Below, piece by piece: positions 42,438-53,309 of a stretch of DNA of 64,000 bases. The first letter of the stretch is position 1, and every line of letters starts with the position of its first letter. Source of the DNA: Saprospiraceae bacterium. GTDB taxonomy: Bacteria; Bacteroidota; Bacteroidia; Chitinophagales; Saprospiraceae. Location: the NCBI GenBank assembly GCA_016722285.1, contig JADKGI010000002.1, positions 310,001 through 374,000 of the forward strand. Direction: 5' to 3'. The notes beneath the pieces are model-generated. The model worked only from the letters and a program-made list of their open reading frames with translations, had not been told where the DNA came from and ran no database searches. The position numbers were made by a program, and so were the translations under genes.

Positions 42438-44171
42438 TTAATCTCTCCTCACCACACAATTTTCCATTACCAACATATCCATATCTGTCCTCAGATAACA
42501 GTCCAAGGCATGCTCCGGAGAATTAACAATGGGTTCGTTTTCATTAAAAGATGTATTGAGCAGGATGGGAACCCCGGTTTTTTGTCTGAATGCCTCGATC
42601 AAATTGTAATATCGGGGCGATACTTCTTTACTAACTGACTGAAGCCTACCTGTTCCATCTACATGGGTTACAGCAGGAATGACAGCATGTTTCTCTTTTC
42701 TAATCAGAAAAACTTTTTCCATAAATGGAACCTTATCGGTTTTCTCAAAATATTCATGAATAAAATCTTCCAAAATCGAAGGTGCAAGGGGCGGAAGCTC
42801 TCTCTTTTTTTAATTTTGCTATTAAGTAGTTCTTTTGCATCAGCTCGCCTCGGATCTGCCAGAATAGATCTCGCTCCCAGAGCCCTGGGGCCCAAATTCG
42901 GCTCTGCCCTGAAACCATCCAATGACGCCACCGTCAGCCAATCTGTCAGCAACAACATTGTACAAATCATCTCCGTCATATTTTTGATACTCTATGCCCT
43001 TGCTTTTTAAATATGCCTCAATATCTTCGTTTGAATACTGACTACCTGTATAAGCGCTCCAAATAGCCGGCATTCGCTCTTTTTTCAAAATCTGATTGTG
43101 TACATATAAAGCAGCACCCATAGATATTCCCGCGTCATGGCCTGCACTTGGGATATACACTTCTTTAAACGGCGTATTTTCTGTTAGTTTACCATTGGCT
43201 ACTGAATTTTGAGCGACCCCACCAGCGATACACACATTAGATAGGCCTGTTTTTTTGTGTAAATACTTCAGTATATGAAAAATGATTTCCTCAGTATATC
43301 TTTGTACAGATGCGGCAATGTCTTTGTGATACTGGGATAAATCTTCACTGGACTTCCTTGCTGGTCCAAATAAGTTTTCAATTTCCTTTCCAAATAATGT
43401 AGCAACCACAGGTAAATTGTCCATACCATAACTTACTACTCCGCTTTTGGTAGGGTTAAAATACATTTGGTCTAACTCAAACAATCCACCTTCTTTAAGT
43501 ATTACTAATTTCCTGAGTTTGTCGATATGTTTGGGATCTCCGTACGGAGCAAGGCCCATGACTTTGTACTCATCCCCGTAATGTGGAAATCCGAGATACT
43601 GGGTCATAGCTGAGTAGAATATGCCTATTGAGTTGGGGAAGTCCAGAGAATCGATTACTTCTATCTGATTGCCCTTTCCGACGCCGAGCATGGTGGTGCT
43701 AAAATCACCGGATCCATCGATAGAAAGCAGTGCTGCTTCTTCAAAAGGAGATGCAAAAAATGCTGAAGCGAGGTGTGATCTATGGTGCTCTACCCAGTGC
43801 AACTTGCTTCTGATCTTATCAGCCTGAATACCTGGAAATAATTCTACAAATTCATCTTCAATGGAAGCTACTTTTTTTGAATTATTAAATCGGTCCCAAA
43901 TGGTAGGAATTCCTATAGCTGGGTTGCTTAAAGCAAATTTTATCTTCTTCCAAAACTTAGCCCTCGGATCCCGGCCAATAGCAATATGATCTACCTGGTC
44001 TATCGAAATCCCTGCTTCCTTCAAACAAAACTGAATTGCTTCGGATGGAAATCCTGCCCAATGTTTGACTCTCCTGAAGCGCTCCTCCTCTGTTGCAGCG
44101 ATCATGATTCCATCTCTAAATATGGCTGCAGATGAATCAGCGTGATAGGCGTTTAGTCCTAAAATGTACAT
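42438..44171 (-). CDS. NodU/CmcH-type carbamoyltransferase, two indels near the C-terminus
   Basis: 578 codons, the usual size. Transfers a carbamoyl group from carbamoyl phosphate, via a carbamoyl-adenylate, to a hydroxyl of the glycan. The N-terminal Kae1-like domain has MYILGLNAYHADSSAAIF, ATEEERFRRVKHWAGFPSEAI, the metal-binding VEHHRSHLASAF and LSIDGSGD; CIAGGVAQNSVANGKL follows. The GRAEFGP motif is broken near 42885, then NLGPRALGARSILADPRR is read in a second frame, and a further shift near 42785 leads to the C-terminal KVPFMEKVFLIR...ILLNTSFNENEPIVNSPEHAL. A decayed copy of its 5' end is at 45668-45910. Confidence 0.88.
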
Positions 44172-44363
44172 ATCTTTTTTTTATAGGAAAATTGAATCCT
44201 GATTTTTATAATTTCTATCCATTTTGGGTGTATCAACAAGCTACACTTTCCTAAAACTTCCTTTTGTTTTACCCCGTCCCTGAAGGGAGTCAAATGGAAT
44301 TTTAAAACAATTGAATGAAAAAATGGGATGCCCCCTCTTTTTTAAAGTAGCCTGATTGGTACA

Positions 44364-45580
44364 TCACAATGATGGCTGCAATAAAAAATCTGAGATATGA
44401 ATATGTTTGATCCCATCAAACGAATTTTTATAAACATCTCCATTGTCACACATATTTGGGATAATTATCTTTTATCCTTTGAGCGGCGAAAATTCTCTTT
44501 CTATAGTGGCATCACCTGCCAGTTTATAGGACACTTGTACATATATCCGCTCATTGATTTTCTCCGCTATAAAATCAATCTCTTTTGTACCTGCTTTTCC
44601 GATATACACTTTATAGCCCCGCCTTATCAATTCCAAATATACTATTGATTCCATAGCCCCGGAAATCTGGTCATCTTTATAGCCCATCAACGTATATAAA
44701 AATGCAATATCGCCAGGAAAGTATTTTTCCTGTGTTTTTAAAATTTCTTTACCTTTCAAGTCATATCGGGGCACCTTGTATATGATGTATGCGCTCTCCA
44801 AAGCATGAAGATAGTTGTACACTGTATTGATATCTATCTTACGAAACTGACTTTTAAAATATTTCACAATACTGAGCGCTGAAAAAGTTTTGCCAATATT
44901 TTCGAGTACAAACTTAATAACCCGCTCCAGCAGGTCAATATCTCTGATGTGAAACCTCTGAATAGTATCCCTCAGTATCGTAGATGAATAGATATCCAGC
45001 ACAATCTTATATGCAGTATCGTACTCATAATCCGATGTATGCAATACCGGAAATCCGCCCATTCTCCTGTATCGGTCAAAATACTGAAGAATGGTAAGTC
45101 TATCATTGTGTGTACTTTCATAAAACGAAATAGTCTCCTGAAATGAGAATGGCAGGATATGAAACTCAATATACCTTCCCGCCAGATATGTCGATAACTC
45201 CGAAGACAGTAGCCTGGAATTGGAACCCGTTATGTAGACATCCATATCAAAATCCACTGTAAAAGAATTGACGGCTTTTTCCCCAACCTTCCACTTCCTG
45301 GACTCTCATCCAAAAATAAATATGTGACCTGGCCGGATGTACCTTTGCCTTCACCATTTCGTACAAATCTTCCGCATTTTTTTAAATCTGCATACTGCAT
45401 ACTTTCAAAATTTATACTGATGATTTGGTCACTTGTCCTTCCTGATTTAAGCAAATACTCTTTAAGCAAAGCCAGTATGGAAGATTTTCCGCTTCGTCTC
45501 AGACCATTCAATACTTTTATAAACGGCCGGTCAACATAAGGCAAAATATCCCGGGTTATATTATCTCTATTTACTAACAT
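44364..45580 (-). CDS. DUF4143-type ATPase, multiple indels
   Basis: About 405 codons in several frames. The N-terminal part (45580-45230) has FIKVLNGLRRSGKSSIL (Walker A) and a YLFLDE Walker B that then slips frame. The main part (45257-44472) has VYITGSNSRLLSSELSTYLAGRY, the FQETISFYESTHND linker and a DUF4143 tail with KVYIGKAGTKEIDFIAEKINERIYVQVSYKL. The frame is lost again near 44472, but DNYPKYV and DGIKHIHISDFLL are readable in other frames down to a stop at 44364. This belongs to the AAA_14/DUF4143 group, a different branch from 31428-32600. It lies inside the glycan operon between two copies of the carbamoyltransferase 5' region. Confidence 0.8.
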
Positions 45581-45590
45581 TATTATAGTT

Positions 45591-45646
45591 TATAACCACA
45601 AATATGACGGTGTTAATTTAATTATTTATGGTTATACCCATAAATA
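45591..45646. promoter_or_regulatory. Inverted repeats, possible operator of the DUF4143 ATPase gene
   Basis: TATAACCACAAATA (45591-45604) is matched at 13 of 14 positions by the complementary TATTTATGGTTATA (45623-45636). The latter also forms a perfect 9-base palindrome with CCATAAATA at 45638-45646. The sites lie 11-66 bases upstream of the ATPase start at 45580. Looks like a repressor site; could equally be an element-end sequence. Confidence 0.5.
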
Positions 45647-45667
45647 AGTATAATTTTGCTCAAAACC

Positions 45668-45910
45668 TATTACAAATTTTACTTTCTTTCAGAATGTAGC
45701 TTTGGGATCTCAACCTATAGCAATATGATCTACCTGGTCTATCGAAATCCCTGCTTCCTTCAAACAAAACTGAATTGCTTCGGATGGAAATCCTGCCCAA
45801 TATTTGACTCTCCTGAATCTCTCTTCCTCTGTTGCAGCGATCATCATTCCATCTTTAAATATGGCAGCAGATGAATCTGCATGGTAAGCGTTTAGTCCTA
45901 AAATGTACAT
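45668..45910 (-). pseudogene. Decayed duplicate of the carbamoyltransferase 5' end
   Basis: Minus-strand reading gives MYILGLNAYHADSSAAIFKDGMMIAATEEERFRRVKYWAGFPSEAIQFCLKEAGISIDQVDHIAIG, nearly identical to the intact gene at 44171, with roughly 93% DNA identity over 200 bases. The codon for Arg67 is TGA instead of CGA, and the codon for Trp73 is TGA instead of TGG. Similarity fades about 8 codons later, near 45668, where the ATPase upstream region begins. It is 10 bases downstream of the preceding GT2 stop, so this is probably the original position of the carbamoyltransferase gene. Confidence 0.88.
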
Positions 45911-45920
45911 TAAAAAAGTA

Positions 45921-46758
45921 TTATTTTATTTTAATTCCAAAATCTCTATCCAAAACTTCCTGTATAGACAATCCTGATTCCTTAGATATTCTCTCTATCT
46001 GATATATTTTAGTATCTACTAGAAACCGATACCAAAATCCTTGCAAAATGTGCCAAATAAACCCGCGTTTCCCATCCAAAAATCCCAATTTTAAGATATA
46101 CCTATAGAAAAAATATATAAATGGCCTCAAAAACAGAGGCAATCTATTGTAGTAATTATTTTTAAGTTTTCGTTTTTTACCTTCTTGCGACGAATTATTT
46201 AATTCCGTTTTTATTTCTGTAGTAAAGTTATATTTATAAATTAAAAATTCTACAGCCTCTCTTAATGAATAACCATTGTGCTTTTCGATCCACCAATTCA
46301 TGTTATTCAGATTATCATCTATAAAATCATGGTCCATTGAAATAGTGTCCCCATGATTCAGTATAACATGTTCGTCCATCCATCGCTGCTCTATTGATCC
46401 TACCCCTTTTCTCCACAAACGCAGTAAATATGTTGGGTAATAACCCCCATGTTTCGATCCATTGTCCCATAAAATGGGCCCCTTCTTTTGAAGTAAATAC
46501 CGGTAATGGAATCTGAAATGCCGGATAATTTATTTTTATTTCAAGAGTCAAATCTGATGTTAAATATTCATCAGCATCGATTCTCAATATCCAGTCATTT
46601 TTAATGATAACATTGTCCAAAGCCCATTGAAATTGTTTCGCTTGATTTACAAATGGATTCTGATAAACTACTGCCCCAAGATTTTTTGAAATATTAACCG
46701 TATTGTCTTTGGAGAACGAATCAACAATAATAATTTGATCTGATACTGTTACACACAC
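45921..46758 (-). CDS. Glycosyltransferase family 2 (WaaE-like), 5' end not readable, one indel
   Basis: The readable part begins CVTVSDQIIIVDSFSKDNTVNISKNLGAVVYQNPFVNQAKQFQWALDNV, then WILRIDADEYL with the metal-binding DADE, which is the WaaE/lipopolysaccharide core GT2 pattern. The frame breaks near 46390 and resumes as LWRKGVGSIEQRWMDEHVIL with the usual C-terminal helices. The expected first 25 or so residues (a PTYNEE-type strand) are not found upstream of 46758, where sequence quality seems poor. About 280 residues when restored. Confidence 0.75.
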
Positions 46759-46789
46759 ATTGATGATACATGGCTTTCTTATGATAAGT

Positions 46790-47617
46790 TAGTTATTACT
46801 GAAATAAGGTCATTATTTTTGTGCAGATAAGTTTATTAAGCGTAGCGCTAAAATCAATAATACGTAGTACAAGGTTACCAAACAAACTCAATCATTTCCG
46901 GCAATTCTTTGGAGAATCATAGAGTTTGTATTTAAAGGTTATGGTCAAAGTATCTACGAACAAATAACAAAAAGTTTCATTTGACAAGTTCTTAAAGTGA
47001 TTTAGGCTTATGTAATTTAAAAGATCTGGTGGACCATTAAAAGGTTCATAATTCAGCTCCTTCATTTTTTATCTTAACAAATTGGGAGTGCAATAATTAC
47101 TATCCCATTGATTTGGAGTATTGTTGATGATTTAAGAATCAATTACTTGGATCGTTAACCTGTCTGCTAAGACTTGACTCATTATTATAAAATTGCAAAC
47201 TTTCTTCAGGACTAAAGTTTTCTATAACTTAAATGTAACGGATAAAATCCTTTTAATTCAATGGAATATATTTCTTTCAAATCTGGTTTCAATAAGCTAG
47301 ACCTTCGAAGTAGATTACATAGCAAAATTCTCGGTAAAAAAGATAACTTTCAATATCCTGAATTTTCCTTTAATTGAAGTAATTTCTTTAAATAAACCTA
47401 CTATTCTAGCACCAAGATCCCATTTGGATCAGCTTTTTCATAAATTTAATAATAAAAAAAGCATAGGATCCATTTGTTGAAGGACAGACACAATATCTAT
47501 TGAGACCTGCTTCGGGAGATATAAAGAAAGTACGGCTATCAATTCGTTCTTAGGTAAAACTTTTCTTTCAAAACTACCTACACTCGAAATTTTTCAATAA
47601 TCTTGTAAAAGTTTCAT
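46790..47617 (-). other. Degenerate or poorly sequenced stretch, probably a broken glycan gene
   Basis: 830 bases with no open frame over about 60 codons. On the minus strand an ATG at 47617 overlaps the stop of the GT4 gene, as expected for the next operon member, and short coding-like pieces are visible in different frames (FERKVLPKNELIAVLSLYLP, ADPNGILVLE, NTPNQWDSN). I cannot identify the family. Base composition and context suggest a gene of about 270 codons with many indels. Confidence 0.35.
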
Positions 47618-48757
47618 CTACTTAAAATAAAGCAGTTTTTCCTCCTTGATCAATTTAAATTTACTACAATATGAATATTGTACTTCCATTCTCAATTCAA
47701 TGATTTTTCTATAATATTTGGAGGCATATTGTCCTTTCTAAATTAACCATGAATTTTCACCAATTAATAAATTCAATGACTCTCTAGCATCATTTTCTGG
47801 ATTTCCAAAACCCGCATTTTCTTCTTCTAAAATTTTCAAGGACAGCCTTTTGAAGCTATGACAGGAGTTGGTTGGACCAGGGCTTCAAAACCACATTGCC
47901 AAAATTTTCTGAGTGCGAAGCTAAGAATACAAAAATAACTTTTGCTAATAGCCTTTGTTTTTCTAATCCTTCAATTTGACCTAAAATTCACCTTATTAAG
48001 ATAATTGATTTCTAACTATAATTGATTTAAGAAAATCAATGTATTCAATCATCACCTACACCTGCAGTATTTAAATGTATGAATTTGCATCTTGATTAAA
48101 CTTTTCTGATTTGGCCAATGCCAAAAGTATAGTTGATCAATTGCTTTTATAGGATGCAATCTACCTATAACAAAAGCTCTTTCTTTTTCTCAGATAGTTC
48201 CTTACAATTAATTCGGAACTTCTATAATTGGATATTTCAATATAGTTTACCGAAGACCTAGATTAGTTTTAACATTAGCTGATTCTTTTGAACTTGTACT
48301 ATGGAAAGATTTGATTTTAGGTTTCTGATTGAAAACCAAAAAGCACGACCTTTTTTTTAATAGGAGATATTCTTAATGCAGAATCTTCCAAGGTACCTCT
48401 AACTGACCAAACCAATTTTTTTTTCAACAATACGCAAATCACTGACAATACGATAGACGGGAAGTAAAATAGTGAGGTTAAATGTATGATATCATGTTTT
48501 TTGATTTCTTTAAAGGAATGAAACATCCATTTCAATGGAAAACTATGAATTTTGTCTTTTGTATACATCACTCTTCCGTAATCAGTATTAAACCATTCAT
48601 CAAGTCTGATCTCTTTTTCATCAATGCCAAGGGATGTAGAGATGCAAGTCACTTCCAAACCTTTTGATACCAAGGCCTTAGCCATCCAATAGACCGTATT
48701 GCTTGGGCCTCCATTTTGGGAAGGATAAAGCGTACCTATCGGATACAATATTTTCAA
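47618..48757 (-). CDS. Glycosyltransferase family 4, heavily interrupted
   Basis: An intact N-terminal part (48757-48317): LKILYPIGTLYPSQNGGPSNTVYWMAKALVSKGLEV, HDIIHLTSLFYFPSIV, KLVWSVRGTLEDSALRI, as in WbuB-like transferases that begin with a Gly-Gly-Pro loop. Beyond 48317 every few dozen bases change frame, but the family's C-terminal half can still be followed: IGRLHPIKAIDQL, then SHSENFGNVVLEALVQPTPVIASKGCPW, the E-x7-E donor site, down to a stop at 47618. The restored length is about 380 residues, normal for GT4. Starts at a TTG overlapping the asnB stop (TTGA). Confidence 0.72.
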
Positions 48758-50617
48758 AATTTATTGTTTTTTAGCCATACTTCCAGCGTAACTAAGAGCC
48801 AAATTTTGGACCATAAAATATTTGGGTTTCCATTTACAAACGAATTATAATAATGCCCCAAATGCCGACTATCGAAAATATCTCTTTTTGCAAGATTTTC
48901 TATACTATGATCTACAAATGGTTTTAATTCCTTTCTCATCCAACTATCCCATGGAAATGAAAATCCCATCTTCTTCCGATCTACAATTTCCGAAGGCAGC
49001 ATAGGATGTAAAGCGTCCACCAACAATTTTTTTGGAGTATGCGGGTATTTCATTTGATCACCTACCGATAATACGTAGGAGACCAGTTCGTGGTCAAAAA
49101 ACGGAGACCTGATTTCCAGCGAATTGGCCATGGCCATATTGTCCGAGTCTTTCAATAACACGTTTTGGGTGTACCCTTTCAACTCTGCCATTCCATACTT
49201 AGAAAAAAGAGGAAGATGTGCTGTTTCATTGGCTAGGAATAACATGTTTTTCTAATAAGAAATCTGTTTTTTGATCTAATTGTGGGGCTAAAAGATGAAT
49301 TTCTTCTGTACTAAAGACTTTTCTTGTAAGAGCATAGAATTCTTCCAGAGAAAAATGATTCAATTCGATCAGTGCTCTTTTTTTATTGGTGGCATTGTCT
49401 TGTTTCAATAAGTGCAAGACATTTGATATCGACTTTCTTATACTTAAGGGTAATTTCCAAAAAGCACTATACTTTTGCAAATTATAATAACGCATAAAGC
49501 CTGTATAACCCACAAACAAATCATCGCCACCCAATCCCGACAGCGCGACAGTCAAGCCCCTTTCTCTGACGGCTTGAGAGATCATATAGGTATTGGGGCC
49601 ATCTCCACTGGGCACGTCTGCACTCCCCATTATTTCCGGCAGTTTGTCAAGGAGGACGGTCGGGCTTAAGTCAATTTGAGTATGATTCGTATTATACTTT
49701 TTTGCAATGATGTTGGCAAATGTACTTTCATCAAATCGCTTATCTTCAAAGGAGACATTAAATGTATGAACGGCATCGGTGGCATGTTCTGCCATCATAG
49801 CCACTATGGCACTACTGTCTATTCCACCGGACAAAAATGCGCCCAGGGGCACATCACTTTGCATCTGACCTTTGACAGATTCAGAAAATAAATACCTGGT
49901 TTTTTCGAGTACTTCAGGATAGAATGTTTTTTTAGAAATTTCTTCCAGTTCCCGCTGGTTCCAGTAATTATGAATATTTAAGTTGCCTTGCTGATACACT
50001 CCATAACTTGCAGCAGGTAAGCATTGTACCCCTTCCACGATGGTATGTGGTCCATTGACAGATTGATATTTCAGATAATCTACGACCGCGGTTTTAGATA
50101 CTTTCCTTTCTATTAGTTCTGAAGATAATAATGCCCGAATTTCAGAAGCAAATATAAAAATGCAGTCGGATATGTGATAATAAAATGGTTTTTCTCCAAG
50201 GTGGTCACGGGCAATAAAGAGTAATTTTTTCTTTTCATCCCAAATGGCAAATGCAAATTGTCCTTTCAGGTGTTTTACGCAATCAAAACCCCAGGTGGCG
50301 TATGCTGCTAATATGACTTCGGTATCAGAGTTTGTTATAAAATGATATTGGTTTAGTTGTTTTCGAAGCCTTTTATAATTATATATTTCCCCATTAAACG
50401 TAATGGTATTTCTGTTTGTCGGGTCTTGTTTTGGTTGATTTCCACCGGACGAAAGGTCTATTATAGACAATCTTCGGTGACCGAAGGCAACGTCTCTTTC
50501 TGACCAAAATCCAGATGCATCCGGTCCTCTATGCATCATCGAATTCATCATTTTTGTGACAACTTCTTCCTTATCATATTGATGTTTTATATCAATCAAG
50601 CCAGCTATTCCACACAT
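48754..50617 (-). CDS. asnB: Asparagine synthase (glutamine-hydrolysing)-like amidotransferase, one indel
   Basis: About 620 residues. Nucleophile Cys2 in MCGIAGLIDI, class II glutaminase motifs MHRGPDASG, FNGEIYNY and SDTEV; the synthetase domain has the pyrophosphate loop LSGGIDSSAIVA, then ALSGLGGDDLFVGY. The frame breaks near 49240 (EKHVIPSQ-stop) and continues as MLFLANETAHLPLFSKYGMAELKGYTQNVLLKDSDNMAMANSLEIRSPFFD. Members of this family within glycan loci often amidate uronic acids or amino sugars rather than making free asparagine. Its position between two GT4 genes supports that role. Confidence 0.9.
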
Positions 50618-50620
50618 AAC

Positions 50621-51635
50621 CTACCCTTTGTGATTGTTTATTCGGTACACTTCATGATAGATTTCTTCGTACATGCCGGCGATACGATCCGGATTGTATC
50701 GTTGGATATTTTTAAATCCTTTATCTATCAATTCATCTCTATACGTTGCATCATTTATCACCTTTAAGATGCCGGTACGAATGGACGAAACTTCGAATGG
50801 GTCTATAAAATGAGCTCCAAAGCCTGCGACTTCAGGCATGGATGATACATCAGAAGTAATGACGACCCGACCTGTGGCCTGGGCTTCCAAGATCGGCATG
50901 CCAAAACCTTCATATGTGGATACAAAGGCCATCAAATCACAATCGATATATTTTTGGATCATTTCTTCATCTGATATGCCAAAAGCATTGGAATATTCAA
51001 TATTATATGATTTCAATTTTGCAATGTATTCATCATTTAACTTACCTACGATACACAAATGCACCTCCAAACCTTCAATGGCTTCAATGAGTCTGATTAA
51101 ATTTTTATTGGGGGCCATTCCAATATTCAGAATAACGGGTTTGGAATGATTAAAATCTTTAGGTACACATCTGTACTTATCTGAAATGGCTACCGGGACA
51201 ACTTTTACTTTATCAGGATCACAATCAGTGTATTTAATGATTTCTTGTTTGGTAGCTTCCGAAATGGCGGTGATCACTTGTGACTTTTTATGGGCAGTGT
51301 CAGCCAAAATGTTTTTAAAATCCATCGTTTCAAACCTTTTTATTCATAAAGACGCAGTCCAAAATAGTCAGAATAGTCTTGCTTTTTTTCATCAGTAAAG
51401 TGATGAAATGTATATCACCAGTCACATGATTTATGTCACCTTGATTTTGACTTGATTCTATCGTATTTATTATTCTATTCCATAGACCTTGACTAATGCA
51501 TCGGCATTCAAATTTAATAGCATGGATGCTGGCTGAAAGTCTTGACCGGACATCATCAAAAATATATTCTACACTAAAGCTTCCCGTGACCGGTTTTCTA
51601 TGAAAAAATACCACTTTTATTTTATGCATCCGCAA
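50621..51635 (-). CDS. Glycosyltransferase family 4, one indel
   Basis: About 338 residues. The N-terminal part (51635-51330) begins MHKIKVVFFHRKPVTGSFSVEYIFDDVR and has GDINHVTGDIHFI, a typical WbdA/MtfB-like acceptor domain. A shift near 51330 leads to the donor domain: SQVITAISEATKQEIIKYTDCDPDKVKVVPVAIS, LNIGMAPNKNLIRLIEAIEG, and STYEGFGMPILEAQATGRVVITSDVSSMPEVAG holding the E-x7-E motif. Overlaps the gmd stop by 14 bases. Retaining transferase of unknown specificity; mannosyl or rhamnosyl transfer fits the GDP-sugar context. Confidence 0.85.
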
Positions 51636-52585
51636 AGTTTTGCAACTCTTCTTCCAACATAATGTCCAGGACTTCGAAAAACGATTTATTATATTTCCAA
51701 TTCAATTTTGACTTCGCTTTCTCAGAGCTCCCATAGATATCTTCAATATCGGTAGGTCGATAAAATTCCGGATTGATGTACAGCCTGTCCCTGTCAATAT
51801 TTAACCTATTGAAAATATGATAGATAACATCTCTGAGATACACTGAAGATCCGGAACATATCAAGTAATCGTCTGCTTCTTGGAACTGTAACACCTTCCA
51901 TATGGCATCAACGTAATCTGGGGCAAACCCAAAATCCCGTTTGACATCTATATTTCCGACTTCAAGTTTATCCCTTTGGTTTTTAGCGATTTTAATGCTG
52001 TCTCTGAGCACCTTTTTAATGAAAAAATTATCTGATCTTAGATAGGATTCATGATTAAATAATACCCCGCAACAAGCAAAAAGCCCGTAGGCTTCTCTAT
52101 AGTTTACAGTGGTCCAATGAGCAGCTGCCTTGGAAATAGCATAGGGGCTGAGCGGGTGAAATGGGGTTTGTCTGTGATGGGTAAATTCAATACTTTTCCA
52201 TACATTTCACTACTCGACGCCTGATAGTATTTAATCTTATCGTCGACTATTCTTATCGCTTCCAGTAAGTTCAACACTGAGCTGATGTTAAACTGAATCG
52301 TTCCGATGGGCTGTGAAAATGATAATCCAACAGAACTTTGTGCCGCCAGATTGTAGATTTCATTCTGGTTTGTATTTTGTGATAATGTTTACAATCTGGG
52401 ATATATCCATTAAATCACATGCTTCCAATATTACTTCGTCCTTTATCCCCAAATAATTTAATCCTACCAGGTTTTGGGTAGTTGACCGTCTGGACAAGCC
52501 AATCACCCGATAGTTTTGACAGAAGTAACTTACTCAAATAAGCACCGTCCTGACCGGTAATACCCGTAATTATTGCTTTAGGCAT
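51622..52585 (-). CDS. gmd: GDP-mannose 4,6-dehydratase, several indels
   Basis: Makes GDP-4-keto-6-deoxymannose, precursor of GDP-fucose, rhamnose or perosamine. Reading across frames gives MPKAIITGITGQDGAYLSKLLL (Rossmann motif with the family-specific GQDG), NEIYNLAAQSSVGLSFSQPI, YQASSSEMYGK, the YAISKAAAHW catalytic YxxxK, then NFFIKKVLRDSIKIAKNQRD and the intact C-terminal frame 52011-51622 with VGNIDVKRDFGFAPDYVDAIW. At least four single-base shifts lie between 52585 and 52011. About 320 residues. ManC at 33 kb would supply its substrate. Confidence 0.85.
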
Positions 52586-52588
52586 GTT

Positions 52589-53301
52589 TTACCTTTTGAA
52601 ATAACAGCACAAAAATTTTGTGATAAAATAACACCTGTAGAACCTATTTTTCTGCCAAAGAGAAGAGTCGAATGGAAATGTAAATAAATCATATATAATT
52701 CTTCTAATCAGCGATTTAAGACCGTAAACAAGAGGCTTATCATCCACAAATGAAATTTCATTATAATTAAAAAACATAAACAGTTCAGTTAAACTAGATC
52801 TAGTAAAAGCTCTCTCATGAGTAAGGTCTCCAAAAAGAATTCTATTACAAAATATACCTTCTCCATTAGGCACATGAACTATAATTTTTCCAGTATTGCT
52901 TAAAATATTAGTCAATATTTCAATAAATTTGAACAGATAATCCAAATCAAGATGTTCAATGATATCAAAGAGTATTATTATATCAAATTTAGTTTGATTT
53001 TTAATACGAAATCTTCAAATTTGTGATGACCTCAAATATTTTGAATTCCATAATTGTGTGCAACATTTATTTGTTCTTGTGAAATATCTATTCCATATGT
53101 ATTATAAAAACCTAATTTTTTTAAATGGAATAAAAAAGAACCTGTCCCACATCCAATATCTAATATATTTGAGTTTTTATCTAAAATGTTTTTATTAATT
53201 ACATTTTCAAAATATGGACTCCATTTAATAGAAGAATAATGGTTAAAACCAGACTGGCCCGTAGACACATATTTTTCAAATAATTTTTCTTTTGATGACA
53301 T
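52589..53301 (-). CDS. Class I SAM-dependent methyltransferase, two indels
   Basis: About 238 residues. MSSKEKLFEKYVSTGQSGFNHYSSIKW, then ILDIGCGTGSFLFHLKKLGFYNTYGIDISQEQINVA carries SAM motif I and the acidic residue of strand 2. After two frame changes (near 53030 and 52950) the C-terminal part has IIVHVPNGEGIFCNRILFGDLTHERAFTRSSL, typical of sugar or lipid methyltransferases of the Methyltransf_11/23 type in O-antigen loci. It ends 4 bases before the gmd ATG. Likely O-methylates the glycan. Confidence 0.82.
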
Positions 53302-53309
53302 ATGGTTTC

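Noticed and set aside
44397..44648. 83-residue plus-strand open frame
   Set aside because: Antisense to the C-terminal part of the DUF4143 ATPase, whose reading can be followed there in other frames.
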